DNA of 64,000 nucleotides from Isoetes taiwanensis (Eukaryota; Streptophyta; Lycopodiopsida; Isoetales; Isoetaceae), in contig JAJEKV010000003.1 in NCBI GenBank assembly GCA_021234155.1, forward strand, positions 17,654,386 through 17,718,385, in the 5' to 3' direction. The notes beneath the pieces were generated by a model. That model saw only the letters and a list, made by a program, of their open reading frames with translations, made no database searches and was not told the DNA's origin. The translations under genes and the position numbers were made by a program. This document shows positions 46,458 to 57,290 of this stretch, in pieces (within the stretch, counting starts at the first letter, position 1; every line of letters starts with the position of its first letter).

Positions 46458-48549
46458 ATGTCTGCTCGTGCTTTCACTAGAGGAACTCCTTTGCCAGACG
46501 GCGTCTCGTTTGGAGCGCCATCAACGTCGCGAAGTTGCTCGAGATATGTATGACACTGGTTATGATATTGAGGGAGGCCATATTCGCTCACGAGCTCAGT
46601 CGGCGCCACCTACTCCTCGTGTTCCCTCTCGTCCTGGCTCTCCTCCAGCGTGTAAACATTGTTCACAACCTCAGTCACCCCATCATACACCTGTTCAGCC
46701 CTCTCCAGCTTATTTCCACACTCCAGAAAGTGCTTCATATCTCCTCTGGCCATACTCCTCTGCCTTCACAACCATCATCACCCCCTGGAGGAATGGGTTA
46801 TCCCCATGTCTCTTTCGGCCTCCCCAGGTTCAGACATATCCCCAATCCCCTTCTTTTCAACATACTCTTCCAGTTTACACTCTCACTGATCTCAAACCTC
46901 ACGAACAAGGCTCTCAAGGTCCTTTCCCACAGGATGCTCCTTTTCCAGACTCTCAAGGTTTTTCTGCACCTCTGCCACACCATACAGAGACTATGGCTGT
47001 TCCACCTCATTATGTACCTCCTCCTACTCAGCCGCTCTATGCGCAAGGTCCGTCACAATCTTCTTTTCAGACTCTCAAACTGACCTATCCCACTTTTGGC
47101 AGTACTAAAGGCAAACCATTGGATCAAAGTGCTCAAGCCCACATGGAAGAATTTGAGGCTCTGGCTATCCTAAATGGTCACGCTCAACCTCAATTGAAGT
47201 TCCACATCTTTTCCACCACGCTGCGTGGATCCCCTCATCAATGGGCTCATGGCAAACAAAAGCCATTGGAAACAAAACTGGACAGAAATGAAGACTGCTT
47301 TCCTTTCTCATTATGGCACCACAGATGATGATCAACTTCTTCTCAAGCAACTCAATGATCTCCAGCAAGAGCCCACGGAGTCAGCCCAGGATTTTGCGGA
47401 TCGTCTTCACATCCTCCTCAGCAAACTTCAAGAGTACCCCACGCAAAGCCAGATCCTAGTCTGGTTTCTACAGGGACTTCCTCCGGCTATTCGTCTCATG
47501 ACTGAATACCTGCGCCCCAAGACTTTGGAGCAGGCCGTCAAACTCGTCAATCATTCAGTTAATGTTTCCTCCCGTGGCGTGACCCTCAAAGAGCTACCCT
47601 TCATCCCTCCTATCATGGTTCCTCGGACTGCAGTTCAGCCTCAACACTCTAATCCTCAACGCAGTCAAATTTGGTACCACATCTGCAAATATCAAGGCCA
47701 TTTGGCCAACGCGTGCAATTCCTCAAATGGTCCTCCTCATTTACACACTGCAACATGTGCAATCATGCCACGGAAGAATGTACTCGTACTCATCCTATAC
47801 CTTTTCGACAAAAGATGGTTTTTCAGGTCCAGACCATGCCTCAGCAACAAACGTCATACCAACCTCAGCAATTTCAAGCTCAGCCACTTCAACAGTATCC
47901 ACAATCTCAGCAATCTCAGCCGTCAAGAGGACAAGGCAACCACCCCCCTTTTGATCCTTCCATAGCTCAGTGTTATCATTGTCTGGAATGGGGTCATACC
48001 ACCACGGCGTGCCCTCAACTTCCTCAGGTTCAAGTCCAACTTCCAGGCACGAATCAAACCACTTCCGTACGCCTCACGACCTATCAACTTTGGATCGCTA
48101 ATGGCAAACAAGGCCCTCGTCCTGTTCTAAGGAAGCCACCACGAGTGCCACAACAACAAAGGTATCAACCAGCTCCTTCATCCACACCTCCTATGGATCA
48201 ACAAGCACAGGAAGAAATTTACCAAGCTCTAAATCCTCCAGTGCAACCGTCAAATTGGGTTGGTCTGGTTTCATGCCAGACCAGGGCTTCACGCCCCTTG
48301 ACCATCATCCCTCATGACACGCAACCTGCTTTTGCAGTCGACACGATCCCTCATGATGAAGCCAAAAAGGTCCACTTTGCACCAGATTTGGATAAACTCA
48401 TGCCTCGTGTCATGCCTAAGGTAAGACAAAGTATCATCAACCTCATGCCTCATGTTATGCAACCACCCGCGCTCAGCAGCGTCATGACACACCTCCGTCA
48501 TCTCACAATCCACGCCCTCAAACATATCCTAATATTGCTGCAGAGGTAG
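46458..48549 (+). pseudogene. Gag of the gypsy element, frameshifted
   Basis: An ATG at 46458 (MSARAFTRGTPLPDG) starts in one frame; the bulk follows in the frame from 46468. That part is Pro/Ser/Gln-rich and is followed by the capsid region YPTFGSTKGKPLDQ and LKFHIFSTTLRGSPHQW, then, in the next frame, WTEMKTAFLSHYG and FADRLHILLSKLQE with VWFLQGLPPAIRLM. This is the retrotransposon Gag domain pattern. A third frame carries the zinc knuckle CYHCLEWGHTTTAC (about 47971). At least two frameshifts separate the parts. Gag packages the element RNA. Confidence 0.8.
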
Positions 48550-48694
48550 AGCTTCTCAACAAAGTTTTTGCTTCTTTACCTCAGACTTCGGCTCCCTTGG
48601 ATCCTGCTGCTCCGTTTTCACATGTTCCTTTGGAACTCCAAGAAGAACTCGCAAAGATCAAATCCAAGAAGAACTCGCAAAGATCAAAATCCCT

Positions 48695-49260
48695 TTGAGT
48701 CTTGTCACAATTTTGAAACTTTGTCCTGCTCTCAAGGACCAGTTACCCCTTCCCACTGTTCTGGTTGGAGCAGTGGCTACCTCCACACCCACGGTACATG
48801 CCACGGTGGGCAATCAACAAGTCAATCATGTTCAAATAGATGGAGGCAGTGCTGTCAATCTTATTACTGATAAGCTCAGAAAGCAATTAGGCATCAAACA
48901 ACTTTACCATGCCCCCTATGACATCAAGTTGGCCAATGGTTATATCACGCGCCCTCAAGGCGTCACACCCCTTCTTCACATCAATATAGGAGAACTCAGA
49001 TTCCCTTTGGAATTTGGTGTTTGGAAAGCCGGCGAAGATCCCGGTGATTATGAAATGTTGGTAGGCAGACATTTTCTCCGTCAGGCAAAAAGTATTCATT
49101 ACTGGGCCACGGACCAACTCGTCGTTACAGATGGTCATCTCAATGCTACCATGGATTTGGAAACAGGCAAGATCATCTCTGTTGAACATGCCGAACCCTC
49201 TCTCTCCGACACTGATTCGGAAGACGCACAAAATATTTATCATGTACAGGCTCCACCCGC
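48695..49260 (+). CDS. Aspartic protease region of the gypsy element
   Basis: The frame open from 48695 to 49621 has VNHVQIDGGSAVNLITDKLR (catalytic D in the IDGGS variant of the D-S/T-G triad), then KLANGYITRPQGVTPL and EMLVGRHFLRQ (flap and 'ILG..FL' equivalents). This matches retropepsin-like proteases of plant gypsy elements. It would cleave Gag-Pol. A short direct duplication (AAGAAGAACTCGCAAAGATCAAA) lies just upstream near 48640-48690. The frame continues with a linker rich in acidic residues to 49621. Confidence 0.75.
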
Positions 49261-49621
49261 GAGTCTGCCTCTTTCATCCTACCCTGAATATGCTGATCCT
49301 TGGGGTGAGATGACTCTGGATCAGGACCAGGCTGTGGCCGCTTTGCACGATCCATACCTGGCTTCTTGCAATAGAATTCAACATCTTGACCATTTTTCAG
49401 CCACAGAACTTCCTCCCGAAACGGTGGACGTACAAGCCGTCATGAAGCAACCACTGCTTGATGAAGCTCAGCAACCGCTTTTCTTCACGACACAAAATGC
49501 AGCTCCTCCGTCATGTTTCAACCTCCTGCTCATGTTGTCCAAGACACAGAAGTTGTTCCACACATTCAGACTCCTGAGGTGGAGATGGTGGACGTTGGTA
49601 ACAATCAGCCCGTCCGCCTAG

Positions 49622-51460
49622 TGCCAATCTTCCGTCCAACTATCACGCACGCGCCGTCACGCTGTTCAAAAAATTCAAACATATTTTTTCCTGGAGCTAT
49701 AAAGATCTTCGAGGTATCAACAAAGACTTGGGCAGATGCACGTCCTGTCTAGCAACGACATTACCGGCTCAACCCAAATTACCGTGACCGTGTCAAAGCC
49801 GAAATTGACAAACTCTTAGCCGTAGGCTTGATTTATGAGGTCAAACATTCTGAATGGGTGAGCCCCATCATCATTGCTCTCAAACGGTAAGATCCGTGTT
49901 TGCGTGGACTATCGCAAACTCAATCAGGCCACGGAGCGTGATCACTTCCCGCTTCCCTTCACAGACCAGGTTCTGGAAGAGGTTGCTGGTCATGAAATGT
50001 ACTCCTTCATGGATGGTTTTTCCGGCTACAATCAAATTTCTATCAAAGAGGCAGATCAACTCAAGACTACCTTTACCACCCCGTGGGGCACTTTTGCCTA
50101 CAAGGTGGTTCCTTTTGTTCTATCAAACTCTCCGTCCACGTTTCAACGCATCATGCTCTCTGTCTTTCATGACTATATGAAGGAGAAACCCTTTCTCCAG
50201 ATCTTTCAAGATAACTTTTCAGCCTACAGTTCCATGGATGATCACCTGGACAAGTTAGCGCTCGTCTTTCAGAAATGTGATGAGTCTGGTATTAGTCTAA
50301 ATCCAGAGAAATGCATCTTCTGCGTCACCTCTGGTGTTCTGTTGGGTCATGTGGTTAGTCAAGCAGGTATCACCACGGATCCTGCTAAAATCAGTTGTGT
50401 GCTTAAGGCTCAAGCACCAACCAATATCAAAGAGACACGCTCTTTCCTGGGTAAGGTAAATTACTATTCCACCTTCATTCCTGGCCTTGCAGCTATTGCT
50501 GATCCCATTCATAAACTCACGGGTGATGAATCCACTTGGGCTTGGAATTCCCATGCGGACGCCGCTTTCCAACAGTTGAAGCTCTTGCTTACTCAGGGCC
50601 CCGTGCTTGTTCCTCCTCAATGGGACAAGCCTTTTCATGTTCATGTTGATGTCTCAGCGTTTGCTATTGGTGTTGTTCTCTCTCAAGCGTATGACGAGCA
50701 CATATATAAACCAAACCGTTATGCCAGCAGAAAACTCAATCCTGCTGAGCGCAACTACTCTGCCACCGAACGGGAAGCCTTGGGCTTAGTTTTTTGTGTC
50801 CAACGTTTCCGTCATTATTTGTTGGGAAGCAAGATCAAGTTCTTTGTTGATCATCAGGCTCTTCTTTATTTAATCAACAAGGCCACGCCCACGGGCAGAA
50901 TTGCTCGATGGGTCCTTCTTCTGCAAGAATTCGCTCCTTTTGAAATTGTTCATAAAGCTGGAAAATCTCATGTTGTGCCAGATTATCTCTCACGCACCCA
51001 CACAGATGATCCCTCCACGGATGTTTCAGATGCCTTTCCTGACGCACAACTGTTCTTAGTCACGGCCACGCCCCATTGGTTTCACAATTTTCAGCAGTAT
51101 CTCCTCACTGGTGCTCTTCCTTCTGAAGATCCCACGCTCTTTCATGCAAAGCTTCACTCACGCCGCCGTCAGTTTCTCCGTGAGGTCCGTGACTACACCA
51201 TGGTTCCGGGCCATCTGTACAAACACGGCAAAGATTTGGTGCTCCGACGCTGTGTTCTTCCTCATGAAGTGCCCGATAGCGTTCGACAAGCCCATGAAGG
51301 GCTTGGTGGTGGTCATTTTCAGGGTGACACCACGGCACGCAAAATTCTTCTGGCAGGCTACTTCTGGCCCACGCTCTTCAAGGATGCCCACGCTCACGCT
51401 CGCATGTGTGATGTCTGTCAGCGTGTGGGTCGGCCCACGGCCATGACGCTCTCCCATTGA
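49622..51460 (+). pseudogene. Reverse transcriptase-RNase H-integrase N-terminus of the gypsy element; RT active site altered
   Basis: After a linker with frame changes (49622-49890) a 528-codon frame (49874-51460) reads RVCVDYRKLNQATERDHFPL, FMDGFSGYNQISIKEAD (motif A Asp present), and then FLQIFQDNFSAYS where the usual [YFLM]-[VLM]-D-D box is expected: the second Asp is replaced by Asn. Then come PEKCIF, LGHVVSQAG, RSFLGKVNYY, the RNase H HVHVDVSAFAIGVVL and FFVDHQALLYLINK, and the integrase zinc finger ending CDVCQRVGRPTAM. The polymerase is therefore probably inactive. Confidence 0.88.
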
Positions 51461-51936
51461 CACCGGTCGCCACGCCGCTCCCCTTCAGCAAACCCTTTGA
51501 ATATATCCTTCCGACTCTTCGTTTCCAACTTGCTACCACACAAAATCCACCTGCAGCTCTTAAAGAAAGGGTTTATAAACTTGAACAGCTGGATGAACTT
51601 CGAAGAGATGCTTATATTCGTGTTCTTCATGGCCAACAGTTGCGGAAATCCTTGCATGACAAACATCTTAAAGCCAAAACTTTTAGAGAAGGTGATTTGG
51701 TTTTACTTTATGATTCTCGTTACAAAAATTTTCCAGGCAAGTTAAAATTCAGGTGGCTTGGTCCTTATCAAATTATTCAAGTTGTTCAACCAAGTGTTTT
51801 CAAGCTGGCCGAGTTAGATGACACTCCATTACCTACTCTGGTAAATGGTTTTCGCCTCAAACAATTTCATACAGAGGCTACAACAGTTCATTCAAACGCT
51901 CAACAAGAACATTCAAACTCAAAAGACAGTGACTAG
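51457..51936 (+). pseudogene. Integrase C-terminal part of the gypsy element; catalytic core missing
   Basis: Immediately after the zinc finger the sequence jumps to PAALKERVYKLEQLDELRRD, then LKAKTFREGDLVLLYDSRY and GKLKFRWLGPYQIIQVV, the region that normally follows the integrase core by some 250-300 residues. The DD35E catalytic core is absent, so about 0.8-0.9 kb appears deleted at the junction near 51460. No chromodomain follows. Confidence 0.85.
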
Positions 51937-52043
51937 AAGCATATTTATATTATATTCGGGGAGAAAAACAAAAGTTGGGCCTTGCCCATATATATCCGCT
52001 ATGGGCTGCGCCCTATTTACAAAATCCTAAGTTAAAAGAACCC

Positions 52044-52283
52044 CTACTCCAGGTTTAGAGCCGAGGTGATGCGGAGCACATGGTAGAGGCAGTGCTCAGG
52101 ATCCCAGCGCAGATGAACTACCACCTCGATGGGAGTAGTCTTGGGGTCAGGATGCTCAGCCATCACGCCACACCAGCCGTCCATACGGATGCCGCGGTTG
52201 CGACATTTCCAGAGGTCCATCGCGTTCATTTTGCAAGTAATCCATTCCTGGCAATTAGTCGGCATAGTACATTCGTCATCCAT
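52044..52283 (-). CDS. Small antisense ORF (79 aa) between integrase and the extra ORF
   Basis: From the ATG at 52283 it encodes a Cys/Trp/Met-rich peptide (MDDECTMPTNCQEW, LWKCRNRGIRMDGWCG) ending VVVHLRWDPEHCLYHVL. A TATA-like GCTATATAAG on the same (minus) strand lies about 40 bp upstream (52322-52331). Its LRWDP motif recurs near the end of the sense post-pol ORF (STNLRWDPRFV). Antisense extra ORFs are known in some Tat-group plant gypsy elements. Function unknown. Confidence 0.45.
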   Translation of the reverse strand: MDDECTMPTNCQEWITCKMNAMDLWKCRNRGIRMDGWCGVMAEHPDPKTTPIEVVVHLRWDPEHCLYHVLRITSALNLE

Positions 52284-52831
52284 GCTCACGAACTGTTGTC
52301 TCAGCTTCGACCACTGCTCGTCTTATATAGCCAAACCGCTTGGAACTCTGTCGATGTGGACCAATCAAACAAATTGCTAACGTGGTTACAACGCAAGGCC
52401 ATTTCTAAATCCAAAATCTTTTCTTCCGCCGCATATCTAGCCATGGTATCTTTTGACACTTCTTTTTTATGATATCCCACTTCGAGTTGCCAGCATTAAA
52501 TGACATTCCTTCCTTTCACGCCCGTCGGTCATTAATATTTGTACCTTCGACCCGCTGTCACATCCCATCGTTCATTCACGTTTCATCTCCACCGCTCATC
52601 GCTTCTCCCTTAACTACTTGGGGACTTAGCCAAATTTTTGCCTCTCAATCGACTCCTTCTGATCTGTTGCCACCTGGCACAACCAACGGTTCCTATTTCA
52701 TTCTCATCATGCCCCTTCGCTACAACTTGTGCGCCCTAAAACCTTTTCGTCCCACTTCGTTTCGTCTTCTGCTCTCCGCCCTCCGGCTTCCTCAAATCCG
52801 CTCTTCCAGTTCCTTTCCGACGCTCTTCGCC

Positions 52832-55734
52832 ATGGCTGCTCCAACCAAATTCCCTATTCTTCAAGTTACTGCTCCAAGGGATCCGACTCTTTTTGAGTCC
52901 GTGATTTTCTCCACTCCCATCTTTCGAGATTCCCTTGCAGGTCCAAGTCGCGAAGTTGCGGAACGCCATGGGCTTTATGAATTCTCCAAGCAGGACCTCC
53001 CTGCACCAAATCCGGAGCAACGCAGGCAGTTTGTCGCTCACATGATCAACACCACTGACGGATACGCTACAAGGGTCGATCAGACCACAATTTTGCTTAC
53101 CCCGGTTCTGCTTTCTCAGGTATTCCAGTTCCCTCTTCACAGGCCTTCTTTATCTTGGGCTGTCTTACAGGAACATGATGTCTCTAAATATGGCCAAACT
53201 CCTTATCAGGCCAACACTCATAGACTCACGAACATTGCCAAGTCCCATGATACTTTTGTTAAATTTCTATGGCGCAAGTTCTATGGGTATTCCATCAAGA
53301 ATACCCACATCAATAAATAGTTTTTCAACATCGTCATTATGGCCATCCACTCCACTCATCCTATTGATTGGCCACAAATTTTGTTTCTCCGACTTCTTCA
53401 TAAAATTGATCGTATCCGAGTAGCCCCTTCTTCCGGCCTTGAAACCGCCGTGGGTGCTCACCTCCAAGCCATCATCCGTCATTATGTCCCTCTACCCAGT
53501 CCAGGGTCCCCCACCACTCAGCATACTATTTCTCAAGCATCCACCCACCAACCCTCCAATCCCATTCCTGTTAACCACCAGGCTGAGACTTCACGCCATC
53601 AACCTTCTCCTGGTCACGCTCAAAATCAAGAAAAACCTATTTCTGTCTCCTCTTCCTCCACGGAAACCACGCACTCAAACTCTCATCATGTTTCTCAGAC
53701 GTCACAGTCTAATCGCCAACAGTGCCCCGCACCTCCACCTTCTCGGCAGGCCCTGTATCAATATCATCAGGATGTACAAGCAGCTGTTCTTAAGCTTCAG
53801 GACTCGCAAGAAACCTTCATGAATGGCATTCAAGCTTACATGGAGGCCACGAAAGCGGTTCACAGGGATCTCCAAGCTGCCACCACGGAAGTTCAATCCC
53901 TTGAAGATAAACTTCAACAGAAGCACGAGGCTCTTTTACAGGCCCGTGAATCTCTCAAGACTGAACAAGAACAGACTAGCCTGCTTGCTGATCAACAGGC
54001 TCAATTACAGTCCACCGTTCAAGAATTGTTGGAGCAGATCAAGGCCAAGGACACAACCCTGGCTGACCTCCAAACCATGTACACAGAACTTTCTCAGAAT
54101 TACAACACTCAACTCCAAGAGCTCAAGGGGCGCAACGAGCAGATAATTTCTCTCGAAGGCAAATTGAACACGCTTCAAAGTCAGGTCACGCCTCTCCAGG
54201 CTCAACTCACAGAAGCTCAAAAACAGAAGATCATTGATGATACAGAGATTGCCTCACTTCGGCTTCAACTCCCCACTCCTGGGCAATCCTCTTCACAGGG
54301 CACGCTATCTCACAGAAGGTTCCGTGATCAATCCCATCTTTTGCTAAAGAAAGATAATCAGATCCGTGACTTGGAGCATCAACTCAAACAAGCTGTTCAG
54401 TCGGCAGAAGAAGCTCAAAGTCAACATGAGATATATATTGAACTTGCTCTCCGCATTCCTCAGGATTTCTTTACGCCTTCCAGCTGGATTATGTGGTTGC
54501 CCAATGCCACCTTTTTCTTCTGAAGTGGTATTCGGCACACGGCAAGCTTAATGAGCCCTTGGACCAAGCGGATCTTCTCCGGATTTGGCCGGACCTTTCC
54601 ATAGAAGACAAAGGCTTACTCTGTGCCCTTTTTGTCTTTGATCAACTCCACTGTGCACTGATTTTTTTCATTTTCCGGGTTGTTCAGCCTATGGCTTACA
54701 TTTTTCATGATTTTTATCTGGCTGATACACAGGATAAGTTCTTAGATGGGCCTCATCGGATTTTTCAAGGCAACTCTCATGCTCATTGGCTGTTATTAGA
54801 AGACAATCCGTATCTACATGATCCTGCTAACGTAAACACTCTTTGCACGGAGTACATAGCTGAGCTTGCTCATCACCTCCCTCTCTGACAAGCTGAGACG
54901 TTGGAACAGGTGCGAAAAAATTTAGCTCATCCTGAAGATCTTCCGTTTGCACAAATTTATATGCAGCATCTGGGTGGCTACAACACCCTGTGTGCCCTTA
55001 TGGACAGCAAGACTATACCCACGGGTTGGGTTAGTCCTCCAGTTTATACCATGCTCTCAGGCTCTGATTGGGATCAGTGGTGCTGTGCTCTGGATGCAGA
55101 TCTTGTTCGTGAATTCAGGGAGCAGGCCCAGCAACCCACGCCAACAGGCATTGCTCAGTCTCTATATGCTTCCTTAGGTGCACCCCCGCGCCCCAGATAT
55201 CTCACCACGGATTGGCGTCTTCCCTTTTGGACGAAAGTCATGGATGGCCACGCGGACTGGACTCCTGCCCAGATCTCCACAAATCTTAGATGGGATCCCC
55301 GTTTTGTTTGACGCTCTGATTGAGAGAATGGTGCTACCTTGGACCACACTGAGAATTGGATCTACATCCCCAATGAGCGCGGTTGGCAAACGCCCACTGA
55401 GGCTATCTCAGGCCTTGATCTCTTCTTGGAGTGTGCTGCCACCTCCCCAGATCCATCTGTTCACAGACAAGCCGGATTTTGTGCTGCTTTAAAGTGCATT
55501 CTTTTGAGTTCTCTGGCTCGCCAGCGTCCTATTTATTATTGCAACCCGAATGCCAGCGTCAGTGCCTTTGGCCTTCAGACCTGCCTTCTTATGGAATGCC
55601 AGTTTGTTCCTGCTGAAGCACACCGTGCACTGGAAGAGATGGTACACTCAGGGTTTCTCATTGACGCTCTTCCCGCCATTGGTCTCAACACTCCAGAAGC
55701 CCTCCAGGCGCGGCACGACCTCATTACCCCCTGA
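52832..55734 (+). pseudogene. Long extra ORF after pol in the gypsy element (about 970 codons, coiled coil), broken
   Basis: The start ATG at 52832 sits in a good context (GCCATGG; MAAPTKFPILQVTAPRD). The reading runs on with VLLSQVFQFPLHRPSLSW, an in-frame TAG at 53318, IDWPQILFLRLLHKIDR, a Pro/Ser/His-rich linker and a long heptad-like coiled coil (about 53840-54270: EQTSLLADQQAQLQSTVQEL). After a frameshift near 54500 come a globular part (LLRIWPDLSIEDKGLL, WLLLEDNPYLHDPAN), a TGA at 54886, GYNTLCALMDSKTIPTGW, a stop at 55309 and the end at 55734. No transmembrane segment is obvious, so it is not clearly env-like. Plant mobile-domain-like features are superficial only. Confidence 0.6.
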
Positions 55735-55741
55735 GTGTCGT

Positions 55742-55755
55742 TTGGTGGGGGGGAG
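55742..55755 (+). other. Polypurine tract of the gypsy element
   Basis: GGTGGGGGGGAG directly before the 3' LTR start TGTTAG and just after the stop of the extra ORF. Confidence 0.85.
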
Positions 55756-56319
55756 TGTTAGTCATGTACGTCCTGGTACAGGACTATTCATGCACACCAC
55801 AGACCAGGTCAAGAACAAGGATCCAAAGGCAGGTACAGGTCAGTCGTCAAAAGCCCAGCAGAAGGCCACGCCCACGCCAAAGAAGAGGCCGAGAACAGAC
55901 AAGTGACGGGCCGTCAGCGTCAGCGTCATTTCAGGCATTTCAAGAGGCACCGCCAGCATTCCTGCAAATCAGGCCTCCTTCCAGGAGTCGGCACCGAGAT
56001 CTGATAGAGTATCTATATTGAGCCAAAGGCCATTGTACTATATATATGAGTAGAGCTAGCATTCACGGGCTAGATGAGTTTTTGGTCTTATCTCCATTCT
56101 GTTTTCTCTCTATTGTGAGAGCTCATGTATCAGCATTGATTTCAAAGAGTTTTGTTCTCATCATTGTGTTCTCATTGTTTTCTTTTGCTCTCCATCATTT
56201 CCTTTTCCTTTGTTTCTTTTGCAAATCCCACGTGACACAGCTACCGGATTCTCCTGTTTGGTCCACGGGTCCTCACAGAGGGCTGTCTTGCAGGAGTTCC
56301 CGAACCCAAACCCCAAACA
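55756..56319 (+). repeat. 3' LTR of the gypsy element
   Basis: TGTTAG...AAACA, 564 bp. It lacks a 12-bp stretch (CGCAGAAGGTCA-type repeat) present in the 5' LTR. Confidence 0.95.
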
Positions 56320-57087
56320 CTACCAAAATTTGATAGAACTTTGAAGTATATACTGAAGTCGAACGAGAACCTTGTTTGAGGTTGCCAAGCTTGGTAGCTG
56401 TTGTGCCAGCATCTCCAAAACACACCTCAAGTTCGGCAAGAATCTTTGCAAAAATCATGCAACTCGGAGTCCCTTCCCTCCCCCTCCCCAAAGCGGGTTG
56501 CTTTAATAGACAATTTACCTGATTTGTGCTCTCTCTTGGACAAGTGTGCATAAGTTGTGCATCCAAAGATGTTCAATCCTTCAACTGTTGGCTTCGCACT
56601 TGTCCATGCTTTTTCTGATACACACCCAGGTTGTAGAGACCCGGTTGATGAGATATAGAACAGTATTTACCGCTTCAGCTCAGAATGTATAGTCAATGCC
56701 TTTGAACAATAGCATGGAACATATGCATTCAACAATAGTCCAGGCTATTCCACTCTACTACCGTTCCATTTGTGTTCGTGAGCTATAGAAGTTCCATGGC
56801 GAATTCCTTCTTGAGATGCTCCACTAATGAACTCGCCTCCTTTTTCTGTTCGAATGATCTTCAGCTTTCTCTCCATAAACTTATGTGCCATTGCTTTCCA
56901 CATTTTGAACTGCATAAACATGTCTGATTCAGGAGTAAAAAACTAGATCCAATTCTTTTTTGTAAAGTCGTCTATGACCAGAAGGAAATAACATCCTATT
57001 GACTTTACATGTGTATGAGGTCCAATGGTTGGTTTGCTCTTTTCACTTTAGCCTTTTTGCATGGCTTCCGAGACAACTTTCCCATAG
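56320..57087 (-). pseudogene. Copia integrase fragment, tandem unit 3 (begins with TSD CTACC)
   Basis: Same ~770-bp unit as at 45059-45834: spacer peptide LEVCFGDAGTTATKLGNL-like, G-run tract, then integrase regions on the minus strand. It starts with the sequence CTACCAAAATTTGATAG that is cut from its left neighbour by the gypsy element. Its frames are further decayed. Confidence 0.8.
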
Positions 57088-57290
57088 CTACCAAAATTTG
57101 ATAGAACTTTGAAGCATAAACTGAAGTCGAACGAGAACCTTGTTCGAGGTTGCCAAGCTTGGTAGCTGTTGTGCCAGTGTCTCCAAAACACACCTCACGT
57201 TTGGCAGTAAATGCTGCAAAATCATGCATCTCGGGAGTCCCCTCCCCCCCCTCCCCCCACACAAGCAAGGGGACAAACCAACTCAAAGCT
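57088..57290 (-). pseudogene. Copia integrase tandem unit 4 (partial)
   Basis: Starts GCTACCAAAATTTGATAGAA, an uninterrupted junction between units 3 and 4 and therefore the empty-site equivalent of the gypsy insertion. It ends after the C-rich tract at 57238-57259. The frame on the minus strand (57379-57005) joins this spacer to GKLSRKPCKKAKVKRANQPL, the entry to the integrase. Confidence 0.75.

Larger units (their letters stand above)
45835..56319 (+). mobile_element. Ty3/gypsy LTR retrotransposon (10.5 kb) with extra 3' ORF, defective
   Basis: LTRs of 575 bp (45835-46409) and 564 bp (55756-56319), starting TGTTAG and ending AAACA, with 5-bp TSD CTACC. A PBS-like TGTCGCCGCTGCCGGGAC (tRNA-Asp-like) follows the left LTR, and a PPT GGTGGGGGGGAG precedes the right one. 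Order: gag, protease, RT-RNase H, integrase zinc finger, integrase C-terminus, antisense ORF, long post-pol ORF. RT style (DGFSGYNQI, EKC.F, DP.K) suggests the non-chromoviral OTA (Tat/Athila-related) group including seed-free plant clades. By eye the LTRs differ at about 14 positions plus a 12-bp indel. Confidence 0.92.

Noticed and set aside
52832..55734. Envelope-like glycoprotein call for the post-pol ORF
   Set aside because: No signal peptide, no clear transmembrane segment and a long coiled coil instead; position alone is not enough.
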